Assembly (NCBI RefSeq): GCF_014652095.1
Contig: NZ_BMYD01000002.1
Coordinates: 62,001-126,000, forward strand
Reading direction: 5' to 3'
DNA from: Cognatilysobacter bugurensis
GTDB taxonomy: Bacteria > Pseudomonadota > Gammaproteobacteria > Xanthomonadales > Xanthomonadaceae
Length of the DNA stretch: 64,000 bases
A program made the translations under genes and the position numbers. Below, piece by piece: positions 27,780 through 38,266 of this stretch (positions within the stretch are counted from its first letter, which is position 1; each line of letters starts with the position of its first letter). The notes under the pieces were generated by a model, which worked only from the letters and a program-made list of their open reading frames with translations, searched no databases and was not told the origin of the DNA.

Positions 27780-29441
27780 TCAGCGGCCACGGAACTCGAT
27801 GGTGTCCACCGACCATTTCTGCCGATCGAGCTCCGCAACGACATGGACGTCCCTGCGACCCTTCGGCCCGGTGAGCGCGAACGTCGCGTCCACCTCCGCG
27901 CCCGGCGCGTTGCCGCCGCTGACTTCGATGCGGCCGTGCACGTCGTTCGATGCCAGTGCGATCGGGATGCCGAGCTTCGCGATCACGCCCGGATCGTTTG
28001 CGACCACGCGCAGCAGCGACTGGAACAGCGCGGTGTCGGTGACTTCCGGCGGCGCGGGCGGGGCCGGCGGCGCAGGCGGTGCATCGGGTGCAGGCGGGGC
28101 AGGCACTGCGGCTGGCACCGGCGATCCACTCGCTGCGAACGCTGCAGGCGGAGCCGGGGGCGCGGGCGGCGCCGGCGGTGCCGGCGGTGCCGGCGGGATC
28201 GGCGGCGCCGGCGGCACGCTCAGGCGTGCGATTTCCGAGAGCCAGCTGCGCACATCGGAGTCGATCGGCCGCGACTGGCCGTCTTCCTGATAGACCTCGA
28301 CCAAGCGCCCCTGCGCATCGACTGCGCCGCGGTAGTAGCGCTGCTTGTCCAAGCCGTTCGCGGTGATCTCGCGGACATCGCCGGGGCGCATCACGCCGTC
28401 CGTGGTGGTCGAGATGTGGATGTTCGGGCGCGGGTTGCCGCTGATGCCGACTTGCGACACCAGCAGTGCGGCCGATCCGAGCAGGACTACAAGCCCGGCG
28501 CGTGCGCCCCAACGGCCGCGCGCGGGCGGTCCGGATATCAGACGGGAAATGCGTTGCATGAGTGAGCCTCCGTGGGCTGCAAGAACAAGGCGAGGAACCG
28601 CCGGTGGCGGGGAGGACTGCCGCTGGCGCTCGAGTTGCACGAGCGCCTCGGCCAGCGCGATGGCGTCCCCGCACGCCGCCACCGCGAGATCGTCACAGGC
28701 GTGCTCGCGTTCCTGCCGGATGCGCCGACCGAGCCACCACGCCGCGGGATGGAAGAACAGCAGCGACTCGACCACGCACTGCAGCCCGTTCCACAGCCAA
28801 TCCATGCGCGCGACGTGCGCCAACTCATGCGCGAGCAGCGCTTCCATCTGTTCGCGCGGCAGTTGCGTGACCAGCGACAGCGGCAGCCAGATCACCGGAC
28901 GCAGCAGGCGCGCGGTGAACGGGCCGAGCACATCACTCGACAGCCGCACGGCGACCTCGCGCGTGATGCCCATCGCCGCGCGCAGCATCTCCACGCGCCG
29001 GTTCCACTCCGCGGGCAGCGCCTCATAAGGATGCCGGTCCAGCGCGCTCACGAGCCGCCAGCCGCCGAAGTGCCGCAGCAGCATCACGCCCACACCGGTG
29101 AGCCACATCAATGCCAGCGCGATCGCGACCGGGCTCGACTGCTGCACGAACACCCCGGCCGCCGCCTCGACGCGCGGCGCGGTGATCGCCTGCAGCAGGC
29201 CGGCATTCACCTCCAGCGGTGCGATCTGCCAAAAGCGCACAAACGTCAACGCCGGTACGACGACCATCGCAAGCAGGAAGCCCATGCCCATCGCATGCCG
29301 CGCGGCCGCGCTCGAGCGCGACATCGACGCAAGCGTCAGCCATGCGAGCACGCCGAGCAGCGCGTCCTGCCACAGCGCGTGCAGCAGCGCCGACGCGACG
29401 GCCGGTGCGAAGCCGAACTGCAGGGCGGCCAGTGCGTCCAT
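27780..29441 (-). CDS. BlaR1-like M56 family sensor metallopeptidase
   Basis: Inner-membrane zinc protease (553 residues) of the BlaR1/MecR1 group, which on sensing a signal leads to loss of the paired BlaI-type repressor. N-terminal transmembrane helices (about 10-40, 50-70, 105-125) precede the M56 domain with HELAH at 205-209 and REHACDD near 245-251. A fourth helix is near 310-330. The outer C-terminal part has a Pro/Ala-rich run (about residues 395-470) and a short globular end, and no penicillin-binding sensor domain. The start overlaps the blaI-like stop by one base. The inducing signal is unknown. Confidence 0.9.
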   Translation of the reverse strand: MDALAALQFGFAPAVASALLHALWQDALLGVLAWLTLASMSRSSAAARHAMGMGFLLAMVVVPALTFVRFWQIAPLEVNAGLLQAITAPRVEAAAGVFVQQSSPVAIALALMWLTGVGVMLLRHFGGWRLVSALDRHPYEALPAEWNRRVEMLRAAMGITREVAVRLSSDVLGPFTARLLRPVIWLPLSLVTQLPREQMEALLAHELAHVARMDWLWNGLQCVVESLLFFHPAAWWLGRRIRQEREHACDDLAVAACGDAIALAEALVQLERQRQSSPPPAVPRLVLAAHGGSLMQRISRLISGPPARGRWGARAGLVVLLGSAALLVSQVGISGNPRPNIHISTTTDGVMRPGDVREITANGLDKQRYYRGAVDAQGRLVEVYQEDGQSRPIDSDVRSWLSEIARLSVPPAPPIPPAPPAPPAPPAPPAPPAAFAASGSPVPAAVPAPPAPDAPPAPPAPPAPPEVTDTALFQSLLRVVANDPGVIAKLGIPIALASNDVHGRIEVSGGNAPGAEVDATFALTGPKGRRDVHVVAELDRQKWSVDTIEFRGR

Positions 29442-29827
29442 CAGCGCTTGCGCTTCGCCTTCGCCTGGGCGATGAGCTTCGACATCGCATCCAGCTCTTC
29501 GGCGCTTGCGATGTCGTCATCGATCGCACGCTGCACCAGCGTCAGCGCCGAGCCCGAGAACGCGCGCCGCATCAGGTCCTTGAGCAGCGACGCCTGCACC
29601 ACCGGCTCGGCATGCACCGGCAAATAGGTGTGGCTGCGCTCGGATTCATCGCGAACGAGCAGGCCCTTCTCGGCCATGATCGTCAGCATCTTGAGCACCG
29701 TCGTGTACGCGGTGTCCTTGTCGCGCGAGAGCACCTCGTGCACTTCGCGCACGGTCATCGGCGCCTTGCGCGACCACAGCACGCGCAGGATCGCGAGTTC
29801 GCCTTCAGTGGGGTGGGGAGCCGTCAT
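29441..29827 (-). CDS. BlaI/MecI/CopY-family transcriptional repressor
   Basis: Winged-helix repressor of 128 residues. The DNA-binding domain is at about 5-80 with TEGELAILRVLWSRKAPMTVREV, typical of BlaI. The C-terminal part would dimerise and hold the cleavage site used when the M56 partner is active. It is the first gene of the pair and overlaps blaR1 by one base. The predicted operator at 29859-29877 indicates autoregulation. No beta-lactamase gene is in the window; the only other gene with this operator is the S41 peptidase. Confidence 0.93.
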   Translation of the reverse strand: MTAPHPTEGELAILRVLWSRKAPMTVREVHEVLSRDKDTAYTTVLKMLTIMAEKGLLVRDESERSHTYLPVHAEPVVQASLLKDLMRRAFSGSALTLVQRAIDDDIASAEELDAMSKLIAQAKAKRKR

Positions 29828-29858
29828 GCAAGCGCCTTTCGTGGTCTACGCGTCCATT

Positions 29859-29877
29859 AGTACTAACGTTATAGTAG
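29859..29877. promoter_or_regulatory. Predicted BlaI-like operator before the repressor gene
   Basis: Reverse complement reads CTACTA-N4-GTTAGTACT, the same as at 27746-27764 except for the four central bases. It begins 32 bases upstream of the repressor start, a position compatible with autorepression. Confidence 0.75.
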
Positions 29878-30267
29878 ATGGTCAAGCGTGCCGTTGGTCA
29901 TGGCCGGATTGCAGCTCCGGCACGCCGCCGCTACCGGCGGAACAAGGCGCATGCACAACCACCTGCGAGCACGCCCCAGGCGTCCGCATCGGCCGGCCGA
30001 ACGTAACGCGAACTCGATGTCACCCACGCTCCAGCAACAAGTGATCCCGAGCATCAGGACCAGCGCGACCCGCGCCTTGCATCACCGCGGCGCCTTCTAC
30101 GAACGCCCACTCGCCACACCGCGCACATCCGCACGCGTACGGCCTAAACCGCATGCCACCGCATTCGTTTGCAGCCGCTCAAGCGCGGCCGGAATGCCTG
30201 AACCCCGCTGCTAGAATCAAGCTCATTCCCGTCATTCACGAGGCGCGGCCACGGGGTCGCGAAATGC
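29878..30267 (+). other. Intergenic region before aceE
   Basis: About 390 bases with no convincing gene. It must hold the control region of aceE; a probable -10 box is at 30212-30217. I see no further sites. Confidence 0.5.
30212..30217 (+). promoter_or_regulatory. Probable -10 box (TAGAAT) of aceE
   Basis: TAGAAT in the context GCTAGAATCAA lies 50 bases before the aceE ATG. It shares the context with the boxes before rsgA and maeB. Confidence 0.4.
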
Positions 30268-32976
<2,709 letters not shown>

Positions 32977-32983
32977 ACTATAC

Positions 32984-33008
32984 AAGGCGGCCACGGCCGC
33001 CTTTTTTA
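32984..33008 (+). terminator. Intrinsic terminator of aceE
   Basis: The stem AAGGCGGCC pairs with GGCCGCCTT and is followed by a T-run to 33008. It lies eight bases after the aceE stop and 30 bases before the first island gene. Confidence 0.92.
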
Positions 33009-33038
33009 TATCGCCGCTACAAGACGAGTAACGCAGCC

Positions 33039-33494
33039 GTGCATTACGACCATCCAACTCTATCGGACAGCCTCGCCCGGACGCGTCTCGTCAAGGAGAA
33101 GGCGGAGCGGATAATGGCTTGTGAGCCTCCACAGGTGTTCGGTGTTCACGGAGACTGGGGCGCCGGAAAAACCAGCTTTCTACGACAGCTGCGGTATCAC
33201 CTCGACGGCTCTACCGAGGGTTGTCGCGATGCCGCTGGATCGGGCTTGCAAGGCAACGCTTACAAGAATCAGGTTGTCACGATCTGGTTTGAAGCTTGGC
33301 GATATCAGCATGAGCCAGCTCCCGCCATCGCACTTCTGCAAGAGATGCGGCGACAATTTTCCACATGGGCAACTGCTAAAGAGAAGGCTAAGAAGCTGGC
33401 GGAGGTAAGTGTCAGGTCGGTCCTGAATTCGATCGAAGATACGGCAAAGCTTTTAAAGTTCGAGGCGCTCCCGTTAAGTGCAAAAGGAATTTAG
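33039..33494 (+). CDS. KAP-family P-loop NTPase, N-terminal half (ends at in-frame TAG)
   Basis: The GTG start at 33039 begins 151 residues ending at TAG (33492-33494). Walker A GDWGAGKTS is at 38-46, and VVTIWFEAWRYQHE at about 79-92 is typical of KAP NTPases. The same reading frame continues after the TAG without a shift and carries Walker B, so this is the front half of one 467-codon gene. Either the gene is dead, the TAG is read through, or the base is an error. KAP proteins are found in anti-phage and other conflict systems. Promoter signals are poor: only 62 bases separate it from aceE. Base composition is visibly A/T-richer than in the flanks. Confidence 0.85.
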   Translation: MHYDHPTLSDSLARTRLVKEKAERIMACEPPQVFGVHGDWGAGKTSFLRQLRYHLDGSTEGCRDAAGSGLQGNAYKNQVVTIWFEAWRYQHEPAPAIALLQEMRRQFSTWATAKEKAKKLAEVSVRSVLNSIEDTAKLLKFEALPLSAKGI

Positions 33495-34442
33495 GAGGTT
33501 GGTGAGCAGTGGGAGCGAGATCGACTAGAAACTCGGCTCGGCACTGACACTATTCAGCAGTTTCTAGAGGACGCTGTTGGAATAATCGTTAAGCAGTTGA
33601 CGAAGAAAGATGGGCGCGTCGTAGTATTTATTGATGATCTAGACAGATGCGATTCTTTGGCTGCCTTTCGGCTACTCGAAGGCCTAAAGGTCTACCTAAG
33701 TTTAAAAAACTGCGTGTTTGTCTTGGGGATGAATCAGCGACTCGTCGTTGATGCTATCGCGCACCATATGCCGCAGGAGTTCGTAGGGGATTCCGGAGCT
33801 CGAGAAGCTATAGCACGGCTGCGCGCAGAGGCGTACCTTGAGAAGCTGTGCTTAGACGTCGAGCGACTGACGCCTCCGCCTGATCCGCGACACTTGTTCG
33901 TTCAGTGGCTGCCTAGCCAATATGTCGTCGCGTATTTGTCAGCGCTTCAGAACAACGACGGCACGGCCGTTCGCTGTCTTCCGCCGAATCCCAGGCGCAT
34001 CAAAGCCCTCGCTAACCTAGTTTCACGCTGGCTGCCGAAGGTTGAGCGCATCTCAAGCCTTTCATCCGAAGATCGGCTCCGGGGGTTGTTAATAATTGCG
34101 TACGTCTACCAGTTTCACTCTGAGCTTTTTCAAAGGTGGCAGTACAATCCAGAGTTCTTCACATATATGTCGAGCTGGGCCGCCCGGTCGTGGAGCGATC
34201 GGGATCTAAACGCCCATGGTTGGCCTGAATATTTTACAAGCCTGAATCTGCCCGAGGTGATCGAGCGGGATGCTGATGAGTCTGCGCCCGTGCCAAGATT
34301 TAGGACGGTCAGTAACTATCCAGACCCCTACTCGTCCACAACGTTTTGGGTCGCTCCTCTCATCAGCCGAGCTTCGATGAATGAGCAGGAGATGGAGTTG
34401 ATAATGGATGCGGTTATTGGTGCGGCGGAACATGATGAATAA
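33495..34442 (+). CDS. KAP-family P-loop NTPase, C-terminal half (same frame after the TAG)
   Basis: This continues the preceding frame for 315 codons. Walker B VVVFIDDLDRCD falls at codons 194-205 of the joined gene, followed by GLKVYLSLKNCVFVLGMNQRLV, again KAP-like. PPNPRRIKALANLVSRW near codons 315-330 is the conserved helical segment seen in this family. No transmembrane helices are apparent, unlike many KAP proteins, so it is probably cytosolic. The first usable start in this half would be TTG at 33597, which is far from the AGGAGG at 33493-33498; independent translation is therefore doubtful. The stop overlaps the NACHT start by 8 bases, which ties the two genes together. Confidence 0.82.
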   Translation, partial: EVGEQWERDRLETRLGTDTIQQFLEDAVGIIVKQLTKKDGRVVVFIDDLDRCDSLAAFRLLEGLKVYLSLKNCVFVLGMNQRLVVDAIAHHMPQEFVGDSGAREAIARLRAEAYLEKLCLDVERLTPPPDPRHLFVQWLPSQYVVAYLSALQNNDGTAVRCLPPNPRRIKALANLVSRWLPKVERISSLSSEDRLRGLLIIAYVYQFHSELFQRWQYNPEFFTYMSSWAARSWSDRDLNAHGWPEYFTSLNLPEVIERDADESAPVPRFRTVSNYPDPYSSTTFWVAPLISRASMNEQEMELIMDAVIGAAEHDE

Positions 34443-37299
34443 AATCCCGAGTCAGAATCCTGTCCTGAAAGACTACCTGGCTGACGTAGCGGCCTGGCAT
34501 GGGTACGTGCGCTTCCTCGGGCTGCCTACTTATCAGAATAGTCCCGACGTTCCTATAGAAGAGCTTTATGTCCCTCACGCAATCGCTTCAGAAAACTTCC
34601 CCCCGGAATCGGCTCCCGCGACTTGGAAGACTATAGATCCAACGCTAAAGCTAGCGGAAGAAAAGCGTCTACTGATCCTCGGTGACCCCGGCAGCGGTAA
34701 AAGCACGCTTGTCAATTGGTTTGCGTGGTATCTGGCATCAGGATTCTCAAAGCGCTTGCCAGAGCCAATCTCTGATTTGCTTCCTTTGCCCTTGATTGTC
34801 AGAGACTTAAGCTTGGCGAGAATCGAAGGGTTTGAGGCGCTTATCGATGCGTTTCTCTCTCGACCGGTCGCGCGGGCACTGGCAGACAAGCGCGAAGTAC
34901 TTTTCTCATATCTAAAAGCCGGACAGGTCCTGTTGCTCGTTGACGGACTTGATGAGGTAGCGCCTGCCGTTGGGAGCTCTGTACTGGCAGCAATATCAGA
35001 AGGGCTTCAGAACTACGACTGCTTCGCTCTTTGTACGTCCAGAATCGTAGGATATGAGGAAATAAGAGCGGCTTTATCTTCGCCACGCACGAGGCGGGCC
35101 CAGTTCGAGCAGGCTGTATCGAGCAAGACTGCAGTTGCTACGGAAGCCAAGCGTCAGGTGATAGACGCAGGGGACGGGGCGGCACTGCCAGTTTATTATG
35201 TAGCGCCATTTGATGACTCCCAAATCTCGCGGTTCGCGCTCAACTGGTATAGAGATCAGGGGGGAAACGACAGAGAGGCGCGCTCAGTGCGAGACGAGTT
35301 CATCTCGGCCATCCGATCGGACCCGAGCACTCTGAGGCTTGCGAGAACGCCGAATCTTCTAACGATGATGGCACTGATCTATCGGGTCCGGGCCAGACTT
35401 CCTAGCGGACGAGCGTTGCTTTACGAAGACATTTCACAGGCGTATCTGGAGTCAATCGACACGGCACGCCGGCTGAAGGATGAGTTCTCGTGGCAGAGTA
35501 AAAAGCAATGGCTCGCACGCGTCGCATTTGAAATGCAAATTCGGCGGGTCGAGAGCTCGGGCTCGGCTGACCGAGCCTCCACCGATCTGCTGGTTGGACG
35601 AGATGAGGTGATTTCGTGGATCAATGCTGCCATATCGGAGTCAGGTGAAGAAGTAAGCGATGGATACGCGCAGAAGTATCTTGACTGGATTACGAAGCGA
35701 AGTGGCCTCCTGCTCCCGAGGGGAGAGGGGCTGTTTGCCTTCCTGCACCTCTCATTTCAGGAGTATTTTGCTGCTCTGTACATTAGGCAGCAGTTGATGG
35801 TGCCTGGATGGACCAGCGGTGAAGCTGAAGAGACAGAGTTTGATAATCGTGTTTCCGTGGGTGGCTTGTCTGAATGGCCCGGCTCCCCCGCGTGGCATCA
35901 GTGTCTAGTCTTCCTGTTTGAGCTGATGGCTGGCGAAAAGTCATGGCCCAAAGCGCTAGTAAAGCTTTGCTTTCCTTCGGGGTGGGCGACTCTTAGTGAA
36001 GAGTTGTCAGACAGCGAGGTCACGCGAGTTGTTACCCGTGCGCGACTGTTTCTAGACGTTTTGGCAAACCCGCACGGCGGCTTTCAGGAAAAAGCGCGCG
36101 ACAGCGTAATAGGTGCTTGCGCCTCTATAGTTCTTGCAGAGCAAGCTTGGCTTGCTCGAAATATCGACCGGTTGAGGTGGCGGGGGGCGCGTACACTCTT
36201 GTCAAGAGTGCTCGCTTCATCAGTGTTACAGCCCTACGGTTTCCAGTGGCTGCAAGATAATGCTGATGAGGTTAGATCGTTAGCTCTTGAAGGCTTGAGT
36301 GCTGAGAGCCAAGTGAGAATGCTTGAATTCTTGCGAGAATTGCCACAGCTAGAATGTCTTTCGCTAAACGGGCTCAACCTCGGCTCGCTGAGCTTTCTGC
36401 GCCCTCTAACTAAGATTTCGACTCTCTCACTGAATGGGGCCAAGTTTGTCGATCACGATATTATCGGCGAACTCACCGCTTTAAAGAATGTCTACTTAGA
36501 TGATGCGAATATTCGCGACGCAGGTTTTTTGAGCCGGCTTACGGAGATGCATCATCTCACGCTAAACTCAAACCCGATTAGTGATATCGGACCTCTTGCA
36601 TCGCTTCGAAAGCTCGCCGCTCTCGAACTGGATGGGACTGAAATTAGAAGCTTGCATGGAGTTGATAAGCTCAGGCGGCTTGAGCTACTTTCAGTTGCGG
36701 GCACTGAAGTAAATGATCTAGGGCCGCTGCAGGGCTTGAAAAAGGTTGCGTTTCTTACGATAGGTCATACGCGAGTAACTAGCCTCAAGCCGCTTGCAGG
36801 TATTGAGTCGCTTGTGTGGCTGGATATCTCGAAGCTGCGCTTGAAGAGCTTGGCGGCGGTTGGAGAGTGCCAGCATTTGCGCTATCTCTGGGCCTCTTCA
36901 ATCCCGCCTCTAAGTTTGACGCCTCTTCGAAAGCTGAGGGCATTGACACATCTGTGGCTAGATGATTCCGCAGTGCAGGACATCTCACCTATTTCGTCGT
37001 GCCGGCTTCTGGAGGTGTTGTCACTGAGGGATACGAATGTCACCTCGCTCGAGCCGTTGCGAGAACTCGGGGAGCTGAAGAGTCTCGAGCTTGACGGTCT
37101 GCAAGTGACCGATCTGGAACCGCTGTCGAAAATGTCGAAACTCGAGCGGTTGTCAATTAAGAGAACTTCAGTTGTTGATGTTTCGCCACTTGTGGGGTTG
37201 CCGAAGCTGACGCGCGTCGCGGTCAGTGGGTCGACTATTCATTCGCTGGATTTGATTAAGGGCGTTAATCTTGTTCAGCACATTCACTCCGCTGCTTAG
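34435..37299 (+). CDS. NACHT-domain STAND NTPase with C-terminal leucine-rich repeats
   Basis: 954 residues. The N-terminal region (1-75) has ELYVPHAI, the form seen before many bacterial NACHT modules, and contains no recognisable nuclease, TIR or protease effector. The NACHT module has Walker A GDPGSGKS at 83-90, Walker B LLLVDGLDEV at 166-175 and the downstream helical landmark HLSFQEYFAALY near 436-447. From about 622 to the end run leucine-rich repeats of about 22 residues. STAND NTPases of this type act as sensors that oligomerise on detecting phage products. The start overlaps the KAP gene by 8 bases (an ATG at 34432 is also possible). Composition is A/T-richer than the genome around it. 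Confidence 0.88.
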   Translation: MNKIPSQNPVLKDYLADVAAWHGYVRFLGLPTYQNSPDVPIEELYVPHAIASENFPPESAPATWKTIDPTLKLAEEKRLLILGDPGSGKSTLVNWFAWYLASGFSKRLPEPISDLLPLPLIVRDLSLARIEGFEALIDAFLSRPVARALADKREVLFSYLKAGQVLLLVDGLDEVAPAVGSSVLAAISEGLQNYDCFALCTSRIVGYEEIRAALSSPRTRRAQFEQAVSSKTAVATEAKRQVIDAGDGAALPVYYVAPFDDSQISRFALNWYRDQGGNDREARSVRDEFISAIRSDPSTLRLARTPNLLTMMALIYRVRARLPSGRALLYEDISQAYLESIDTARRLKDEFSWQSKKQWLARVAFEMQIRRVESSGSADRASTDLLVGRDEVISWINAAISESGEEVSDGYAQKYLDWITKRSGLLLPRGEGLFAFLHLSFQEYFAALYIRQQLMVPGWTSGEAEETEFDNRVSVGGLSEWPGSPAWHQCLVFLFELMAGEKSWPKALVKLCFPSGWATLSEELSDSEVTRVVTRARLFLDVLANPHGGFQEKARDSVIGACASIVLAEQAWLARNIDRLRWRGARTLLSRVLASSVLQPYGFQWLQDNADEVRSLALEGLSAESQVRMLEFLRELPQLECLSLNGLNLGSLSFLRPLTKISTLSLNGAKFVDHDIIGELTALKNVYLDDANIRDAGFLSRLTEMHHLTLNSNPISDIGPLASLRKLAALELDGTEIRSLHGVDKLRRLELLSVAGTEVNDLGPLQGLKKVAFLTIGHTRVTSLKPLAGIESLVWLDISKLRLKSLAAVGECQHLRYLWASSIPPLSLTPLRKLRALTHLWLDDSAVQDISPISSCRLLEVLSLRDTNVTSLEPLRELGELKSLELDGLQVTDLEPLSKMSKLERLSIKRTSVVDVSPLVGLPKLTRVAVSGSTIHSLDLIKGVNLVQHIHSAA

Positions 37300-37314
37300 G
37301 CCTGGCCCAGTATC

Positions 37315-37368
37315 GGGGTCAGGTTCACTTACCCGAAGTCCGCTCCGAAAAAGGGGTCAGGTTGATTT
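37315..37368 (+). repeat. Two REP cores after the NACHT gene
   Basis: GGGGTCAGGTTCACTT at 37315-37330 and GGGGTCAGGTTGATTT at 37353-37368. The first begins 16 bases after the NACHT stop. The second is the left boundary of the RAYT unit and provides its stop codon. Confidence 0.85.
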
Positions 37369-38073
37369 GATCGGCTGCGGTGAAGGCGGTCGCTGGGCCG
37401 GTCGACCTTTGGGCCTGACGTTGACGGCCCGGCCGGTCAGTGCCTTGATCTGACGCCTGAACCGGTCGGTTCCCCACGGTTTCTGCTGCTGCGTGTGCAC
37501 GGCCAGATCATGCGCGTGCTCGATGTCGATGCCGCCCGCCACGAGCGCGGCATACGCGGCTTGTCGCTCGCGCTCCGTGGTCGCCAGGCGTCGATAGGCC
37601 TCGTGCGGTGTTATCCGAACGTCGTGCACGCCGGCTGCGTTGCTGGGATAGCTGCTCCAGCAATGCTCGTCCGGCCGCACCACCATCGCCGCCCGCACCG
37701 GGTTGAGTTCGATATAGCGGTAGCAGGCGAGCACGTACTCGTCGCTGCCTACCAGTGCGGACTTGAAGCGGCCTTCCCACAGTGTGCGGGTGCGCCAGTA
37801 GCGCGCGTTGAAGCCGGCCACGTAGCGCCGCCCGGTCGCCTGCATCATCCGCGACACGCCATCGGGCTCGGCCGGCGTGACCAGCAGGTGCACGTGGTTG
37901 GTCATCAGCACGTAGGCATGGACTGAGCACGCGTGCTTGAGCGCCGCCTCGCCGAGTTGCTACCGGTATCGAAGGCAGTCGTCGTTGCGAGCGAAGCACG
38001 GCTGGCGATCGACGCCGCGTTACACGACGTGCTGCGGGACGCCGGGAAGGACGAGTCGCGAGAGCCGCGCCAT
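37357..38073 (-). pseudogene. REP-associated tyrosine transposase (RAYT), inactivated by two nonsense codons
   Basis: A 239-codon relative of the intact RAYT at 38261-38971. It keeps the HUH motif MTNHVHLLV, the catalytic tyrosine region CYRYIELNPVRAAM and the C-terminal RPKGRPAQ tail. The frame from ATG 38073 contains TAA at 38020-38022 and TAG at 37960-37962; the intact copy has CAA and CAG there, so both are C-to-T changes. The remaining open frame starts inside the catalytic domain. It is flanked by inverted REP cores (37353-37368 and 38158-38173), the normal outline of a RAYT unit. Confidence 0.9.
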
Positions 38074-38157
38074 GGTGCGTATCCGGATAGGGATGCCCGC
38101 CATAGGACTTGCGTCGAGCTAACTCACCGTCAGGCAATGCCGCGCGGTGCGTCGGAA

Positions 38158-38173
38158 ACGAACCTGACCCCTT
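38158..38173 (-). repeat. REP core, right end of the dead RAYT unit
   Basis: Inverted copy of the GGGGTCAGGTTC core (GAACCTGACCCC) that pairs with the core at 37353-37368 across the pseudogene. Confidence 0.85.
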
Positions 38174-38250
38174 AGATGCGGCGGCAATCAGAGGCTGTAA
38201 TAAAACTAGGCGGCGAGCCGCCGTAAGGCGAGCCCAAGAGCCCTGAAAAA

Positions 38251-38266
38251 GGGGTCAGGTTCATTT
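38251..38266 (+). repeat. REP core, left end of the intact RAYT unit
   Basis: GGGGTCAGGTTCATTT, containing the stop codon region of the RAYT gene. The inverted partner is at 39055-39070. Confidence 0.85.

Noticed and set aside
27780-29827. Beta-lactam resistance module
   Set aside because: The regulators are of the BlaI/BlaR1 type, but there is no beta-lactamase or penicillin-binding sensor domain; the operator points to the S41 protease instead.
33480-33600. Frameshift in the KAP gene
   Set aside because: Both parts lie in the same frame (offset divisible by three) and the codons between remain protein-like; the only lesion is one TAG.
33000-37300. Prophage or integrative element carrying the KAP-NACHT genes
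   Set aside because: No integrase, phage structural gene, tRNA target or flanking direct repeat is visible, so only an island of unknown origin can be claimed.
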